Shown here in pieces: positions 30,611-40,012 of a stretch of DNA of 64,000 nt. The stretch spans positions 1 through 64,000 of the forward strand of contig JAJFUG010000072.1 of NCBI GenBank assembly GCA_021372515.1, in the 5' to 3' direction. A program made the position numbers and the translations under genes. This DNA is from a bacterium (GTDB taxonomy: Bacteria; Gemmatimonadota; Glassbacteria; GWA2-58-10). Numbering within the stretch: position 1 is the first letter of the stretch; each line of letters starts with the position of its first letter. The notes under the pieces are model-generated. The model worked only from the letters and a program-made list of their open reading frames with translations, had not been told where the DNA came from and made no database searches.

Positions 30611-31618
30611 ATGCGACCGAATATCCTCGTCCCGGTGCGTGAGCGCTACCGCAGCTTCCTGTTGCCCGGCCGCATGCTCGAGCAACTCGCCGCCTTCGCC
30701 GACATCGAAGTGGTGGTCGACCCGGCCGACCTGCCCAGGAACGAGTATTGCGCCCTCTACCGCGGACGGGATGCGGTGCTCACCACCTGGAACACCCCCA
30801 TGATCGACCGCGAGGTGGTCGCCTGCATGGATAGGCTGCAGATCATCTCCCATTGCGGCGGCGAGGTGCGGCCGTTCATCGCGCCCGAGTTTTTCGAGCT
30901 CAAGCCGGAGGTGGTCCTCTGCAACGCCTCCAACGTGATGGCCAAGCCAGTGGCCGAGCACACCCTCACCGTGTCGCTGATCCTGCTGCGCGGCCTGTTC
31001 CATTTCCGTGAGTGGATCAAGGAGGACGAGAATTGGTGGGATTATGACCCGGACCAGAACCGCAGCCTGCTGCGCAAGAAAGTCGGCATCGTTGGCCTGG
31101 GCCAGATCTCACGCGAGTTCATCCAGCTCGTGCGGCCGTTCGACGTGGAGCTGTGGGTCTACAGCGGACATATGAGCGAGGCGGAGGCCGCCGCCATGGG
31201 ACTGGTGAAAAAGGGCCTGGAGGAGATATTCTCGCAGTGCGACGTGATCACGATCTCGGCGGCCAACACCCCGGCCAACCGTCACATGGTGAACCGTGAC
31301 CTGTTGCGACTGATCAAGCCCGGCGCGGTGCTGGTCAACAACGCCCGCGGCGCCCTGATCGACGAGCAGGCCCTGGTGGAGGAGCTGCGCACGGGAAGGT
31401 TCCAGGCCGCGATTGATGTAACTGATCCCGAGCCGCCGGCCGCCGGACATCCCCTTCGCGACATGCCGAATGTGCTGCTCACCCCGCACACCGGCGGTCC
31501 GGTGCCCGAGCAGCGTATCTGGATGATGGAGGAGGCGGTGGACAACCTGCGCAATTTCTTCTCCGGCAAGCCGGTGCGCGGCGTCATCGACAAGAAGCGT
31601 TTCACCTACATGGCCTGA
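30611..31618 (+). CDS. D-isomer-specific 2-hydroxyacid dehydrogenase
   Basis: 335 residues, AAAGGA before the ATG. The NAD-binding Rossmann core has VGIVGLGQISREFIQL (about 158-173). The three catalytic residues are found as Arg in NNARGALIDE (near 245), the acidic residue in DVTDPEPP and His in LLTPHTGGP (near 298). The motif following the catalytic Arg and the first third (evaluating HCGGEVRPFIAPEF) differ from SerA, and there is no ACT domain. The substrate cannot be told from sequence. It stands alone between its own promoter and the palindrome terminator at 31661. Confidence 0.88.
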   Translation: MRPNILVPVRERYRSFLLPGRMLEQLAAFADIEVVVDPADLPRNEYCALYRGRDAVLTTWNTPMIDREVVACMDRLQIISHCGGEVRPFIAPEFFELKPEVVLCNASNVMAKPVAEHTLTVSLILLRGLFHFREWIKEDENWWDYDPDQNRSLLRKKVGIVGLGQISREFIQLVRPFDVELWVYSGHMSEAEAAAMGLVKKGLEEIFSQCDVITISAANTPANRHMVNRDLLRLIKPGAVLVNNARGALIDEQALVEELRTGRFQAAIDVTDPEPPAAGHPLRDMPNVLLTPHTGGPVPEQRIWMMEEAVDNLRNFFSGKPVRGVIDKKRFTYMA

Positions 31619-31660
31619 GCCGGCCCACGGGCGGAGCGTTGTCTTCCGACAGATTTTTGA

Positions 31661-31690
31661 TAAAAAGGCACGGTGCACCGTGCCTTTTTA
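31661..31690. terminator. perfect 30-base palindrome, bidirectional terminator
   Basis: Arms TAAAAAGGCACGGTG / CACCGTGCCTTTTTA, fully complementary, with a T-run on each strand. It lies 43 bases after the 2-hydroxyacid dehydrogenase stop. Confidence 0.85.
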
Positions 31691-31731
31691 TTTATCCAAT
31701 TCTCCACAGTTGTGTCGCTGTTCAGCGTAGA

Positions 31732-31749
31732 GGCACGGCAGACCGTGCC
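31732..31749. repeat. GGCACGG-type palindrome with GTAG flank
   Basis: GGCACGG - CAGA - CCGTGCC, preceded by GTAGA. A second copy within 60 bases of the terminator palindrome. Confidence 0.7.
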
Positions 31750-31763
31750 CGAAAGGCTTTTCC

Positions 31764-31783
31764 GGGCGGGATATATCCCGCCC
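31764..31783. repeat. GGGCGGG-type palindrome
   Basis: Perfect: arms GGGCGGGATA / TATCCCGCCC, followed by CCTAC, the mirror of the GTAGG flank. Confidence 0.75.
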
Positions 31784-31863
31784 CTACGACAGGCGACCAG
31801 GCCTTTGGAGAATCGATCTGCCGACACGGGGTTTTCGATTTTTTCACAGGAGTAACCGGACGC

Positions 31864-31905
31864 AAAAAGGGGCCGCCCCGGTACACCGCGGGCAACCCCT
31901 TTTTA
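31864..31905 (-). terminator. rpoZ terminator
   Basis: AAAAAGGGG ... CCCCTTTTT enclosing an imperfect inner stem (GCCCCGG / CCGCGGGC). T-runs occur on both strands. It lies 25 bases after the rpoZ stop. Confidence 0.6.
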
Positions 31906-31929
31906 TGATTTTTTCCTGTCCCGCTCCGC

Positions 31930-32175
31930 TCAGGAGGCGGCTTCCGGGAACAGGGACTTCGGCTTTTTCTTGCTCATCCGCCGGCTGACGATCTCGAAAT
32001 TAAGGTCGTTCGCGCAGAGACGGCGGAGAGATTCAGTGGTTACTTTCTCCTCGATGAACTGCGTGGTCTCGCGCTTCTGGTCGTGCAGCTTGCGAGCGTA
32101 CTTGGCCGCCACCACACAGGCCATGTACTTCGAGGGCGTCACTTTGCTCAGGTCTTCCGGGGTCACTACCAGCAT
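31930..32175 (-). CDS. rpoZ: RNA polymerase omega subunit
   Basis: 81 residues. The ATG at 32175 has GGAGG 8 bases upstream; the much longer open frame is not supported. The pattern VTPEDLSKVTPSKYMACVVAAKYARKLHDQKRETTQFIEEKVTTESLRRL matches omega, with the conserved S-x-Y/F...A-x-x-A-R motif (about 15-28). Omega helps fold and assemble the beta-prime subunit. The C-terminal basic tail (RRMSKKKPK) is slightly long. The match is by motif only. Its usual neighbours gmk and coaBC are not seen here. Confidence 0.8.
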   Translation of the reverse strand: MLVVTPEDLSKVTPSKYMACVVAAKYARKLHDQKRETTQFIEEKVTTESLRRLCANDLNFEIVSRRMSKKKPKSLFPEAAS

Positions 32176-32473
32176 CGGCTCAACCTCCAGTATCGGCTCA
32201 AGGACAAATTTATCCGGACACCGCCACCCGATCCGCCGTGAAATCATAGTCAACGGGTTGTCGCGGACGGCATTCGGAATTATATTGTTCTTCGTCCAAT
32301 AGCTGTATTCTAACATGAATGGGTTGAATTGGCAAGAGTTGTGACTGCCCGGCTGGCAAGCCGCACGACGGGACACGTGCTCAGAGGGGGGGGCGGCAAA
32401 GGGGCCTGGCCCTTGCGGACTGCGCCCGGGCGGCGCGACAGACCAAACCGGATGCCTAAGGAGGAGTTGAAGG

Positions 32474-33094
32474 ATGAAGTTCAGAAAAGGACAGAAGAAA
32501 GAGGACAAGCCGCTGGACAGTACAGCCGGGGCTGCGGCGTCGGACAGCGACGAGACGCAGGCCGCGGCTGGGGAGTCGGTGGCGGCGCAGGCCCAGGCCG
32601 GGGAGGCCGCGGTGGCGACCGAGGCCCCGGTGGAGGATGAACAGCAGGCGAAAGTGACTGCCCTGGAGGACCAGCTCCTGCGGCTCAAGGCCGAGTTCGC
32701 CAATTTCCGCAAGCGCACCGAGCGCGAGCGCACCGAGCTGAGCACCCACGTGAAAGCCACGGTCCTGCGCGAGATACTGCCCACGCTGGATGATTTCGAG
32801 CGCTTTTTCCGTCACGTGGAGGAGCGCAGCGAGAGCCTGGACCGCGATTTCGTCCAGGGCATCGAGATGATCCACAAGTCCCTGGCCGGCGTGCTCCAGC
32901 GCCAGGGTGTGGAGCCGATCCAGGAGACCGGCGTGCCGTTTGACCCGCACCAGCACGAGGCCATGCTCACCGCCCCGGTGGAGAGCCGGGAGCAGGACCA
33001 CACCGTGGTGCAGGTGCTGGAGGCGGGCTACCGCATGGGCTCCACCGTGATCCGCCCGGCGCGGGTGCAGGTGGGGATGTTCGGCGGCGACTGA
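32474..33094 (+). CDS. grpE: nucleotide exchange factor GrpE
   Basis: 206 residues. The first 60 are acidic and low-complexity, the usual variable GrpE N-terminus. A long helix follows (KVTALEDQLLRLKAEFANFRKRTERERTEL), then the C-terminal beta domain with GIEMIHKSLAGVLQRQGVEPI, PFDPHQHEAM and GYRMGSTVIRPARVQV. AAGGAGGAG precedes the ATG. It drives ADP release from DnaK; dnaK and dnaJ are not within the window. No CIRCE element was seen upstream, unlike groESL. Confidence 0.96.
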   Translation: MKFRKGQKKEDKPLDSTAGAAASDSDETQAAAGESVAAQAQAGEAAVATEAPVEDEQQAKVTALEDQLLRLKAEFANFRKRTERERTELSTHVKATVLREILPTLDDFERFFRHVEERSESLDRDFVQGIEMIHKSLAGVLQRQGVEPIQETGVPFDPHQHEAMLTAPVESREQDHTVVQVLEAGYRMGSTVIRPARVQVGMFGGD

Positions 33095-33258
33095 GCCGGA
33101 CGCCCGCTGCGCCGACTTTTATTGACAGCGCGCCGCCTTTGTTGCATCATCATGCTGGGGAGCTATTCCGGATTCCCCGTGTTTTTCGTGTTTCTCCCCG
33201 GGCCTCGGGCGGCCGGATGAAACAGGTCCACGCCGAATAATCCTGACAAGGTGGCGCT

Positions 33259-34656
33259 ATGGGGCATCGTTCATCCGATGGGACTGTTTTCAGCCGGGCG
33301 GCGCGCCGCTTTTCCAGGGCGGGGGCCGGGCTGCTTACACTGCTGGCTCTGATTCTCGGCGCGGCCGGATTGTCCGCGAAGGAGCCTTCCGGGACGCCGC
33401 GGGTGGATGTGGCCGTGATCAACGGCATGATCGGCCCGGTGAGCCAGGAGTTCATCCGGCGCAGCCTGGAGCGGGCCGAGGCCCGTGACGCCACGCTGCT
33501 GGTGATCCAGCTCGACACTCCCGGCGGCATGCTCAGCTCCACCCGCGAGATAGTCAAGATGCTGCTGGGCAGCCGTATCCCGGTGGCGGTCTATGTGGCC
33601 CCCTCGGGCAGCCGGGCCGGTTCGGCCGGGGTGTTCATCACACTGGCGGCCCACGTGGCGGCCATGGCCCCGGGGACCAACATCGGGGCGGCGCACCCGG
33701 TCTCGATCGGTCTGACAGGCGCGGCCAAAGAAGACAGCACCTCGACCATGAGCCAGAAGATATTGAACGACACCGCGGCTTTCATCAAGACCATCGCCGA
33801 GCAGCGCGACCGCAACGTGGCCTGGGCCGACTCGGCGGTGCGCTACAGCGTGTCGATAACCGAGAAAGAGGCCTTGGAGCGCCGGGTGATCGACCTGGTC
33901 GCCCCCAGCGTCGAGGCCCTGGTGGACTCGCTGGATGGCCGGGCGGTGGCCCTGAGCCCGGGCGACACGGTGCGGCTGGCCCTGGCCGGGGCGCAGATCG
34001 AGACCTACGAGTACTCCTGGCGTTTCCGCCTGCTCGACATGCTCACCGACCCGAACGTGGCCTATATCCTGTTCCTGCTGGGCCTGGTGGGGCTGTATTT
34101 CGAGCTGTCCAACCCAGGGCTCATCCTGCCCGGGGTGGTGGGCGGCATCTGCATCATCCTGGCCTTTTACGCGTTCCAGACCCTGCCGATCAACTACGCC
34201 GGGGTGCTGCTGATCGTGTTCGCCACCATCTTGTTCATCGTGGAGATCAAGGTGCCCAGCTTCGGCCTTCTGACCCTGGGCGGCGTGTTGTCGCTGGTCC
34301 TGGGGTCGATCATGCTGTTCAAGGGAGGAGGTTCACCCACCATGCCGGAGGTCAGCGTGTCCTGGAGCGTGCTCATCCCCACGGTAACGGCCACGGTGGC
34401 TTTTTTCGTCTTCGTGGTCGGCAAGACCGTGCAGGCGCACCGACGGCGCGCCATGACAGGCCGCCAGGGGCTGATCGGCTCGACCGGCAAGGTGATCGGC
34501 GTGCTGGAGCCGGAGGGCAAGGTCTTCGTGCACGGAGAGATATGGCGCGCTGTCTGCCCTGGCCGCAGGGTGGAGGACGGACAGAGCGTGCGCGTGATAT
34601 CGGTCAGCGGCCTGCTGCTGACCGTGGAACCGCTGGAAAGCGCAAAGACTGACTGA
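33259..34656 (+). CDS. NfeD-family membrane serine protease (ClpP-class)
   Basis: 465 residues. A signal/anchor (about 22-40) is followed by a ClpP-like domain: [38 protein letters not shown], and the nucleophile region [13 protein letters not shown] (Ser near 117). A probable catalytic Lys lies in MSQKILND. Four hydrophobic helices (about 255-370) come next, then the NfeD OB-fold at the C-terminus (about 385-460, [28 protein letters not shown]). Family members degrade the tails of SPFH proteins, and such a partner is encoded 70 bases downstream. AAGGTGG precedes the ATG. Confidence 0.93.
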   Translation: MGHRSSDGTVFSRAARRFSRAGAGLLTLLALILGAAGLSAKEPSGTPRVDVAVINGMIGPVSQEFIRRSLERAEARDATLLVIQLDTPGGMLSSTREIVKMLLGSRIPVAVYVAPSGSRAGSAGVFITLAAHVAAMAPGTNIGAAHPVSIGLTGAAKEDSTSTMSQKILNDTAAFIKTIAEQRDRNVAWADSAVRYSVSITEKEALERRVIDLVAPSVEALVDSLDGRAVALSPGDTVRLALAGAQIETYEYSWRFRLLDMLTDPNVAYILFLLGLVGLYFELSNPGLILPGVVGGICIILAFYAFQTLPINYAGVLLIVFATILFIVEIKVPSFGLLTLGGVLSLVLGSIMLFKGGGSPTMPEVSVSWSVLIPTVTATVAFFVFVVGKTVQAHRRRAMTGRQGLIGSTGKVIGVLEPEGKVFVHGEIWRAVCPGRRVEDGQSVRVISVSGLLLTVEPLESAKTD

Positions 34657-34726
34657 TCCATTCGTGAACGGTCCGTGCGGGTGCGCGGGCCGGGGCTGTC
34701 CTCAACGGCAGTGCGAGGAGGATGCA

Positions 34727-35515
34727 ATGGAATATTTACCCGCATTTTTCATCCTGTTGGTTTTCTTCCTGATGCTCCTGACCAGCATGGTGAAGATCGT
34801 CAAGGAATATGAGCGCGGCGTGGTGTTCCGCCTGGGTCGCGTGCTGCCGGAGCCCAAGGGTCCGGGGCTGATCCTGCTGATCCCGCTGGTGGACCGCATG
34901 GTGAAAATAAGCCTGCGCACGATCACGATGGACGTGCCGCCGCAGGATGTGATCACCCGCGACAACGTGTCGGTCAAGGTCAACGCGGTGATCTATTTCC
35001 GGGTGATGGACCCGGCCCGCGCGGTGATCGACGTGGAAGACTACATGTACGCCACCAGCCAGTTAGCTCAGACCACGCTGCGCAGCGTGCTCGGCCAGGC
35101 CGAGCTGGACAAGCTGCTGGCCCAGCGGGATAAAATCAACGAGGAGCTGCAGGACATCCTGGACCGTCACACCGACCCCTGGGGGATCAAGGTTTCCACG
35201 GTGGAGATCAAGCACGTGGACCTGCCGCAGGAGATGCAGCGGGTCATGGCGCGCCAGGCCGAGGCCGAGCGGGACCGCCGCGCCAAGGTGATCAACGCCG
35301 AGGGCGAGTTCCAGGCCTCCCACCGTCTGGCCGAGGCGTCGGAAGTCATGAGTAAGCATCCGATGGCCCTGCAGCTCAGGTTCCTTCAGACCCTGACCGA
35401 GGTGGCCTCGGAAAACAACAGCACTCTCGTTTTCCCGGTGCCCATCGACCTGTTCAAGCCGTTCATCGAGCTGATGGAAAGAAGCAAGCGCCCGGACGAG
35501 CCGGAACAGAAATGA
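34727..35515 (+). CDS. SPFH/stomatin-like protein (slipin)
   Basis: 262 residues from the ATG at 34727 (GAGGAGG upstream). One N-terminal membrane hairpin (about 4-24) is followed by the SPFH core: [54 protein letters not shown]. The domain continues through [39 protein letters not shown]. The C-terminal end [11 protein letters not shown] is a likely recognition tail for the upstream NfeD protease. It forms oligomeric membrane assemblies. The pairing with NfeD is a known conserved arrangement. Confidence 0.93.
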   Translation: MEYLPAFFILLVFFLMLLTSMVKIVKEYERGVVFRLGRVLPEPKGPGLILLIPLVDRMVKISLRTITMDVPPQDVITRDNVSVKVNAVIYFRVMDPARAVIDVEDYMYATSQLAQTTLRSVLGQAELDKLLAQRDKINEELQDILDRHTDPWGIKVSTVEIKHVDLPQEMQRVMARQAEAERDRRAKVINAEGEFQASHRLAEASEVMSKHPMALQLRFLQTLTEVASENNSTLVFPVPIDLFKPFIELMERSKRPDEPEQK

Positions 35516-35521
35516 AATCCG

Positions 35522-35546
35522 GGTCCGGCCCTCTGGCGGCCGGACC
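35522..35546 (+). other. intergenic GC hairpin between slipin and NAGS-like genes
   Basis: Perfect nine-base stem GGTCCGGCC / GGCCGGACC with loop CTCTGGC, starting 6 bases after the slipin stop. A related sequence (GGCCAGAGGGCC) follows at 35571-35582. No T-run, so it may stabilise the upstream message or attenuate rather than terminate. Confidence 0.5.
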
Positions 35547-35640
35547 GGTGGATACGCGGTCCAGTCTCCCGGCCAGAGGGCCGGTGGCGGCTGGGCCGCG
35601 GTTTTCTATGGACATAAGTGCTCTCTCTGTCGAAAGGACA

Positions 35641-36972
35641 ATGACCTCGATGCCGGATGAACGCCGTCCGCTGAACTCGCCTGCCGCGGATGCCAAGGGT
35701 TACGACCTGGTGATCGATTTTTTCTCGAACATCGGGCTCAGCCGTGAAGCCTCGATGTACCTGAAGATGTTCCGGGAGAACGTGCCCTGGCGTTTCGCCG
35801 TGGTGCTGATCAGCGCCGAGAGCCTCAAGATTTCCTGGCGCACGGTGGCCCTCGACCTGGCCTACCTGAGCAACCTGAACCTCTATCCGGTGATCGTGCT
35901 GGACAACCCGCAGGGGGCCGGGGGCAACCTGGTCCCGGCCCTGGAGCGCCGGGAGGGCGACGCGCCGCGGGACGGGGTGCAGGTCAAGCGGCTGATCCGG
36001 CTGAACGACCGGCTCGTCTCGGCGGTCTATGCGGCCAAGGGCCGCGCCGTGAGCGTGCTGACCCAACTGTTTGACCTGGGCGCGCCGATCAGCGATGACG
36101 CCTCTTTCGATTTCCGCCGCCTGGTGGACCATGTCAACCTGGTGCCGATCAAGACCGCCGTGCGCAACCGTCAGATCCCGGTGGTCTCGCCCCTGGCCCT
36201 GGACAGCGACGGCCGCGTGCTCACCGCCTCGGCCGAGAAAGTGGCCAAGGCCATCTGCGCGCGCATCCAGCCCCAGAAATTCATCGTCATCAGCGAGCAC
36301 GAGGGCATTTTCGACATCCAGGGCAACCTGGTGCGCAACATCATCCTGAGCAGCGACTACAGCCAACTCCTGGCCGATGGTGGGCTGGACGAGCGCGGAC
36401 AGCGCCAGCTCCACGCCGCCATGCGCCTTCTGGTCGCCGTGCCCGACCTCACCTTGCAGTTCGCCTCGGCCCAGAACCTGATCCACGAGCTGTTCACGGT
36501 CAAGGGGCGCGGCACCTACATCCGGGCCGGGCACATGATCCGCATGGCCGATTCCTGGGAGAACCTGGACCGGGAGAAGCTGCGTGAGCTGATCGAGGAC
36601 GGTTTCGGGCGCGAACTGGTGGAGACCTATTTCGAGGACAAGCCGGAACGGGTATTCTACGAGCAGGAATACCACGGGGTGATCGTGGTCAAGCCCCTGG
36701 AGGGTGACATTTTCTACCTGGACAAGTTCGTGGTGGGGCAGAAATGGCAGGGTGAGGGTGTGGGCGGCCCGCTCTGGCGCGAGCTGACCAAGTACTACCC
36801 CAAGCTGATCTGGCGCGCCCGGGCCACGAACCCGATCAACCGCTGGTACCTGGACCAGGCGGATGGCTTCCAGCGCACCAGCCAGTGGAACATCTACTGG
36901 CTCGGACTCACCCCGGAGGAGGTCGGGCGGCTTATCCCACGGGTGAGCGCCATCCCGCGCACCATCCTCTGA
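35641..36972 (+). CDS. N-acetylglutamate synthase-like protein (amino-acid-kinase fold plus DUF619 acetyltransferase)
   Basis: About 443 residues; start uncertain. The frame opens with an ATG at 35512 overlapping the slipin stop, but the first 40 codons cross a GC hairpin and look non-coding. The ATG at 35641 has AAAGGA close by. The first two thirds resemble acetylglutamate kinase (GYDLVIDFFSNIGLSREASMYLKMF...), but the expected K-x-G-G and HGGGP nucleotide motifs are replaced (VVLISAES, VLDNPQGAGG). The C-terminal GNAT part (about 290-440) keeps the DUF619 pattern LDKFVVGQKWQGEGVGGPLW and NPINRWYLDQADGFQRTSQWNIYW. It is probably an acetyltransferase of arginine synthesis with an inactive kinase domain. 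Confidence 0.8.
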   Translation: MTSMPDERRPLNSPAADAKGYDLVIDFFSNIGLSREASMYLKMFRENVPWRFAVVLISAESLKISWRTVALDLAYLSNLNLYPVIVLDNPQGAGGNLVPALERREGDAPRDGVQVKRLIRLNDRLVSAVYAAKGRAVSVLTQLFDLGAPISDDASFDFRRLVDHVNLVPIKTAVRNRQIPVVSPLALDSDGRVLTASAEKVAKAICARIQPQKFIVISEHEGIFDIQGNLVRNIILSSDYSQLLADGGLDERGQRQLHAAMRLLVAVPDLTLQFASAQNLIHELFTVKGRGTYIRAGHMIRMADSWENLDREKLRELIEDGFGRELVETYFEDKPERVFYEQEYHGVIVVKPLEGDIFYLDKFVVGQKWQGEGVGGPLWRELTKYYPKLIWRARATNPINRWYLDQADGFQRTSQWNIYWLGLTPEEVGRLIPRVSAIPRTIL

Positions 36973-36988
36973 GCCGGCCCGCCTGCGC

Positions 36989-38911
36989 TCAGAGCGGCAG
37001 CTTGACCGTGAAACTGGTCCCCAGGCCGGGCCTGCTCTTGACATACACCTCGCCGTCATGCTGGCGCAGAAGGTTGAGCGCCACGGAGAGGCCCAGTCCG
37101 GAGCCCCGACTTTTACTCTTGGTGGTGTAGTAAGCGTCGAAAATGCGGTTCAGGTGCTCGGAGGCGATGCCCACCCCGGTGTCGGTGAAACGCACGTAGA
37201 TCGCACTGCGGTGCAGGTAGGTGTGCACGTGGAGCGTGCCACCCTCGGGCATGGCCTCGCAGGCGTTGAGCACGAAATTGAGGAACACCCGCTGCAGCGC
37301 AGCCGAACTGCCGCGGATAGTGGGCAGTCGGGTGGACAGGCTGGCCTGGACTATAACACTGTATTTTTCGAGCTGGCCGGCGGCCAGCCCCAGGGTGCGG
37401 CGCAGCACGTGGTTCACTTGCAGTCTGCGCTTCGGGGCCCGGCCGGGGGTGTGGATTTCCTGGAGCTGGCGCACGGTCTCGCCGATAGTGTTCAACCCGG
37501 TGTGGATGCCGTCCAGCAGTTCCTGCTCGCGCCGTCCGGGCTTCAAGCTGCGGGCCAGCAGCCCCAGGTTGATCGTCACCGCCTGCAGCGGGTTGTTGAT
37601 CTCGTGGGCCAACCCGGCGGCAAGGCTGCCCGAGGCCGAAAGGCGCTCGCTCAGGATACGGAACGATTCGAGCAGCTTGCGCTCGGTGTTGTCGCGCACG
37701 AACAGGGCGAAAAGACGGCCGGTGAGGTCGATCTGGCTGCGTGAGACGCTAAGCCAGCGGCTCTGGCCGTCCGGGGCGATCAGCTCTTTCTCCCAGCTCT
37801 CGCTTTCGAGGATTTCGCCGGGCGCGGTGTTCTCAGGGAACAGAAGGCCGGCCTCCACCTCGGCGGGCTGGAGCGTGAACTGGCGCATTATCCGCTCGAA
37901 CGAGGGGTTCATCTCGAGCAGGTGGCTGCCGCGGAACAGGGCAAACCCGGCCGCGGTGTTGTTCAGCACGGCGCGGTACTTGGCCTCGGACTCGGCCAGG
38001 CGCTCGATCAACAGGGCGCTGTTCAGGGCGCGGGCGATCCGCAGTTCCAGGTGATCGAGCTGCTCCATGAGCTCACCGTTCAACTGGCGGTTCTTGCGGC
38101 AGGCCACGGCCAGGAGGCCCAGCAGGCCGCCCTTTTCCACACGGAACGGCTGGAGCAGTAGGCAGCGCACACCGGAGTTTTCGCGCAGCGCAAGTCCCAG
38201 CCGGACTTGCTCGTCGCCGGCCGGGTTGTGCAGGATGCAGCGCCCGTCCTGCTGCTGTTCCATGAACTGCCGCGGGATGGACTTGGGCAGTATCTCGTCC
38301 GGGTCGCGGGAACAGGCCTGGCGCAAGCCTCCGGCACGGTTGAGGTAGATCGCCCCGGTCTCCATGGCCAGCAGCTCCATGGCCAGGTCGAGCGAGACAA
38401 GCACGGTCTGGCGCAGGTCGCCGCTGTGGTCGATCAGGCGGTCGAGGTTGAACAGCATGGCGCTCAGGCGCTCCTGGCGGCGCAGGCTCGATTCAAGGCG
38501 GCGCTGGCCGCTCAGGTCGCGCAGGATCAGGATGAACGAGACCGGGGATTCGGCCGAGCGCAGGCGCGACACGCGCGCCTCCACCGGCAGCGCCGAGCCG
38601 TCCGGACGCAGAAGGCTCACCTGCATCGGGGGGGCGTTCTGCTCGTTCTGCGGGATGGCGAGGTAGGAGGACAGGAGGCGCATCAGGTCGCCGGGGGCCA
38701 GGAAATCGGCCAACGGGATGGAGTACAGGTCGGCGCTGGAACGCCCGGCCAGCTCCTCCAGGCTGCGGTTGCTTCCGTTGATGCGGCAGTCGGTCAGCCC
38801 GGCGCCCTCGATCAGGGCCGCCCCCTGGCCGGATTCTGAGAAAAGGCGGAACAGAAAGTTGAAATCCCGTCTGTCGAGCCGCTCGGAACCGGGTTTCCGT
38901 CGGTTAGTCAT
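36989..38911 (-). CDS. orphan sensor histidine kinase (PAS-GAF-PAS-HisKA-HATPase)
   Basis: About 640 residues from the ATG at 38911. A PAS region (about 1-130, ending SFILILRDLSGQRRLESSLRRQERL) leads into a GAF-like domain (about 150-300) and a second PAS (about 310-420). The phospho-acceptor His is in LAAGLAHEINNPLQAVTINLGLL. The ATPase domain has FVLNACEAMPEGG, VRFTDTGVGIASEHLNRIFDAYYTT and GSGLGLSVALNLL. No membrane helix, so a cytoplasmic sensor. No response regulator is adjacent. A promoter with consensus -35 lies at 38947-38975. Confidence 0.93.
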   Translation of the reverse strand: MTNRRKPGSERLDRRDFNFLFRLFSESGQGAALIEGAGLTDCRINGSNRSLEELAGRSSADLYSIPLADFLAPGDLMRLLSSYLAIPQNEQNAPPMQVSLLRPDGSALPVEARVSRLRSAESPVSFILILRDLSGQRRLESSLRRQERLSAMLFNLDRLIDHSGDLRQTVLVSLDLAMELLAMETGAIYLNRAGGLRQACSRDPDEILPKSIPRQFMEQQQDGRCILHNPAGDEQVRLGLALRENSGVRCLLLQPFRVEKGGLLGLLAVACRKNRQLNGELMEQLDHLELRIARALNSALLIERLAESEAKYRAVLNNTAAGFALFRGSHLLEMNPSFERIMRQFTLQPAEVEAGLLFPENTAPGEILESESWEKELIAPDGQSRWLSVSRSQIDLTGRLFALFVRDNTERKLLESFRILSERLSASGSLAAGLAHEINNPLQAVTINLGLLARSLKPGRREQELLDGIHTGLNTIGETVRQLQEIHTPGRAPKRRLQVNHVLRRTLGLAAGQLEKYSVIVQASLSTRLPTIRGSSAALQRVFLNFVLNACEAMPEGGTLHVHTYLHRSAIYVRFTDTGVGIASEHLNRIFDAYYTTKSKSRGSGLGLSVALNLLRQHDGEVYVKSRPGLGTSFTVKLPL

Positions 38912-38946
38912 TCTGCCGCCCCGTTGTTGTAAGGGATGAAAGTTTA

Positions 38947-38975
38947 ACTTATTAAAGAACATACGCGACTGTCAA
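38947..38975 (-). promoter_or_regulatory. promoter of the orphan kinase gene
   Basis: Minus strand TTGACA (38970-38975); -10 is ATAAGT at 17 bases (38947-38952) or AATAAG at 16. The region is only 69 bases between divergent genes, so it likely also holds the promoter of the aminopeptidase gene. Confidence 0.5.
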
Positions 38976-38980
38976 GATGA

Positions 38981-40012
38981 ATGGATCGGATTCGGCAAGT
39001 GAACGATGACAACGGTCAGTCCGGGATGCGGGCCGCGGTCGGGGTGATCTGCCGCGATTGCATGGGCTTGCGGCCCGGCGAAACCCTTCTGCTTGTGGCC
39101 GACCCGTTCGGCCTGGAAACAGCCGAGGTTATTCTGCGTCATGCGCAGGCGGGCGGGTACGGTTGCCGCCTGGCCCCGATCCCGCTGGTGGAGCGCGCAG
39201 GCCAGGCGCCGGAGGGGTTCGGCCGCGAGCTGCTGGCCTCGGCCGAGGCGGCGCTCCTTCTCACCTGGCGCTCGCTGTCGCACACCGAGGCGCGCCGTCA
39301 GGCCTGCCGCGAGGACGGCGTCCGGATTGCCTCGCTGCCGGGGTTCCGGCTGGAGATGCTGGCGCGCCTGTTCCCACCCGGATCGGCGGAGACGGTGGCA
39401 GCGGCCACGCGTCAGGCCGCTGCGCTGCTTGACGGGGCTGACCGGGTGCGGGTGCAGGCCGAGGCGGGCACGGATATCACGTTCTCGCTGGCCGGACGGC
39501 ATATCTACCTGGATACGGGCCTCTACCGCGAGCCGGGACGGTTCGGCAACCTGCCGGCTGGTGAGGTCGCCGCAGCGCCGGTGGACCGCAGCGCCGGTGG
39601 CGTGCTCGTGGTGGACGTGGCTTTCGCCGGGCTGGGCGAGGTGGACCGGCTGCGGCTGTACCTGGAGGGCGGCTGTCTCCGCGCGGCCGAGGGGCCCGGG
39701 GCGGATGAAGTCATGAAGTTGCTGCACGGCCCGGCCGAGCGCGTCTCGGCCGAGTTCGGGATCGGCGTCAACCGCCTGGCGCGCACCGGGGCGCTCACCC
39801 TGGAGGCCGAGAAAGCCTGCGGCACGGTGCATTTCGCGTTCGGTGACAGCCACTCGTTCGGCGGGGCCAACGCCGCGGCGGGCCACTGGGACGCCGTGCT
39901 GCGCTGTGCGTCGATCGAGGTGGACGGCCGACGGGTGGAGCTGCCCCGGCCGGTTACATGGCAGCCGGGGGAGATAGCTTTGAACTCAGACAGTCAGGGA
40001 ACGCAGCCATGA
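38981..40012 (+). CDS. M29-like (thermophilic) metallo-aminopeptidase family protein
   Basis: 343 residues, no signal peptide. The N-terminal part (CRDCMGLRPGETLLLVADPFGLETAEVILRHAQAGG) and the C-terminal half match the M29 family layout. GNLPAGEVAAAPVD carries the first metal-type Glu. GIGVNRLA and the end GTVHFAFGDSHSFGGANAAAGHWDAVLR have the His/Asp positions. Family members are broad-specificity aminopeptidases, but some are leucyl-type paralogues with no proven activity. Its stop overlaps the start of the glycosyltransferase (ATGA), so the two are coupled. Confidence 0.75.
   Translation: MDRIRQVNDDNGQSGMRAAVGVICRDCMGLRPGETLLLVADPFGLETAEVILRHAQAGGYGCRLAPIPLVERAGQAPEGFGRELLASAEAALLLTWRSLSHTEARRQACREDGVRIASLPGFRLEMLARLFPPGSAETVAAATRQAAALLDGADRVRVQAEAGTDITFSLAGRHIYLDTGLYREPGRFGNLPAGEVAAAPVDRSAGGVLVVDVAFAGLGEVDRLRLYLEGGCLRAAEGPGADEVMKLLHGPAERVSAEFGIGVNRLARTGALTLEAEKACGTVHFAFGDSHSFGGANAAAGHWDAVLRCASIEVDGRRVELPRPVTWQPGEIALNSDSQGTQP

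Larger units (their letters stand above)
31619..31929. other. palindrome-rich intergenic region
   Basis: 311 bases without a gene, holding three palindromes (31661-31690, 31732-31749, 31764-31783) and the rpoZ terminator. Short open frames here lack ribosome sites and are built from the repeats. Confidence 0.6.

Noticed and set aside
31639-31908. Plus-strand frame over the palindromes
   Set aside because: It is built from repeat sequence and has no ribosome site.
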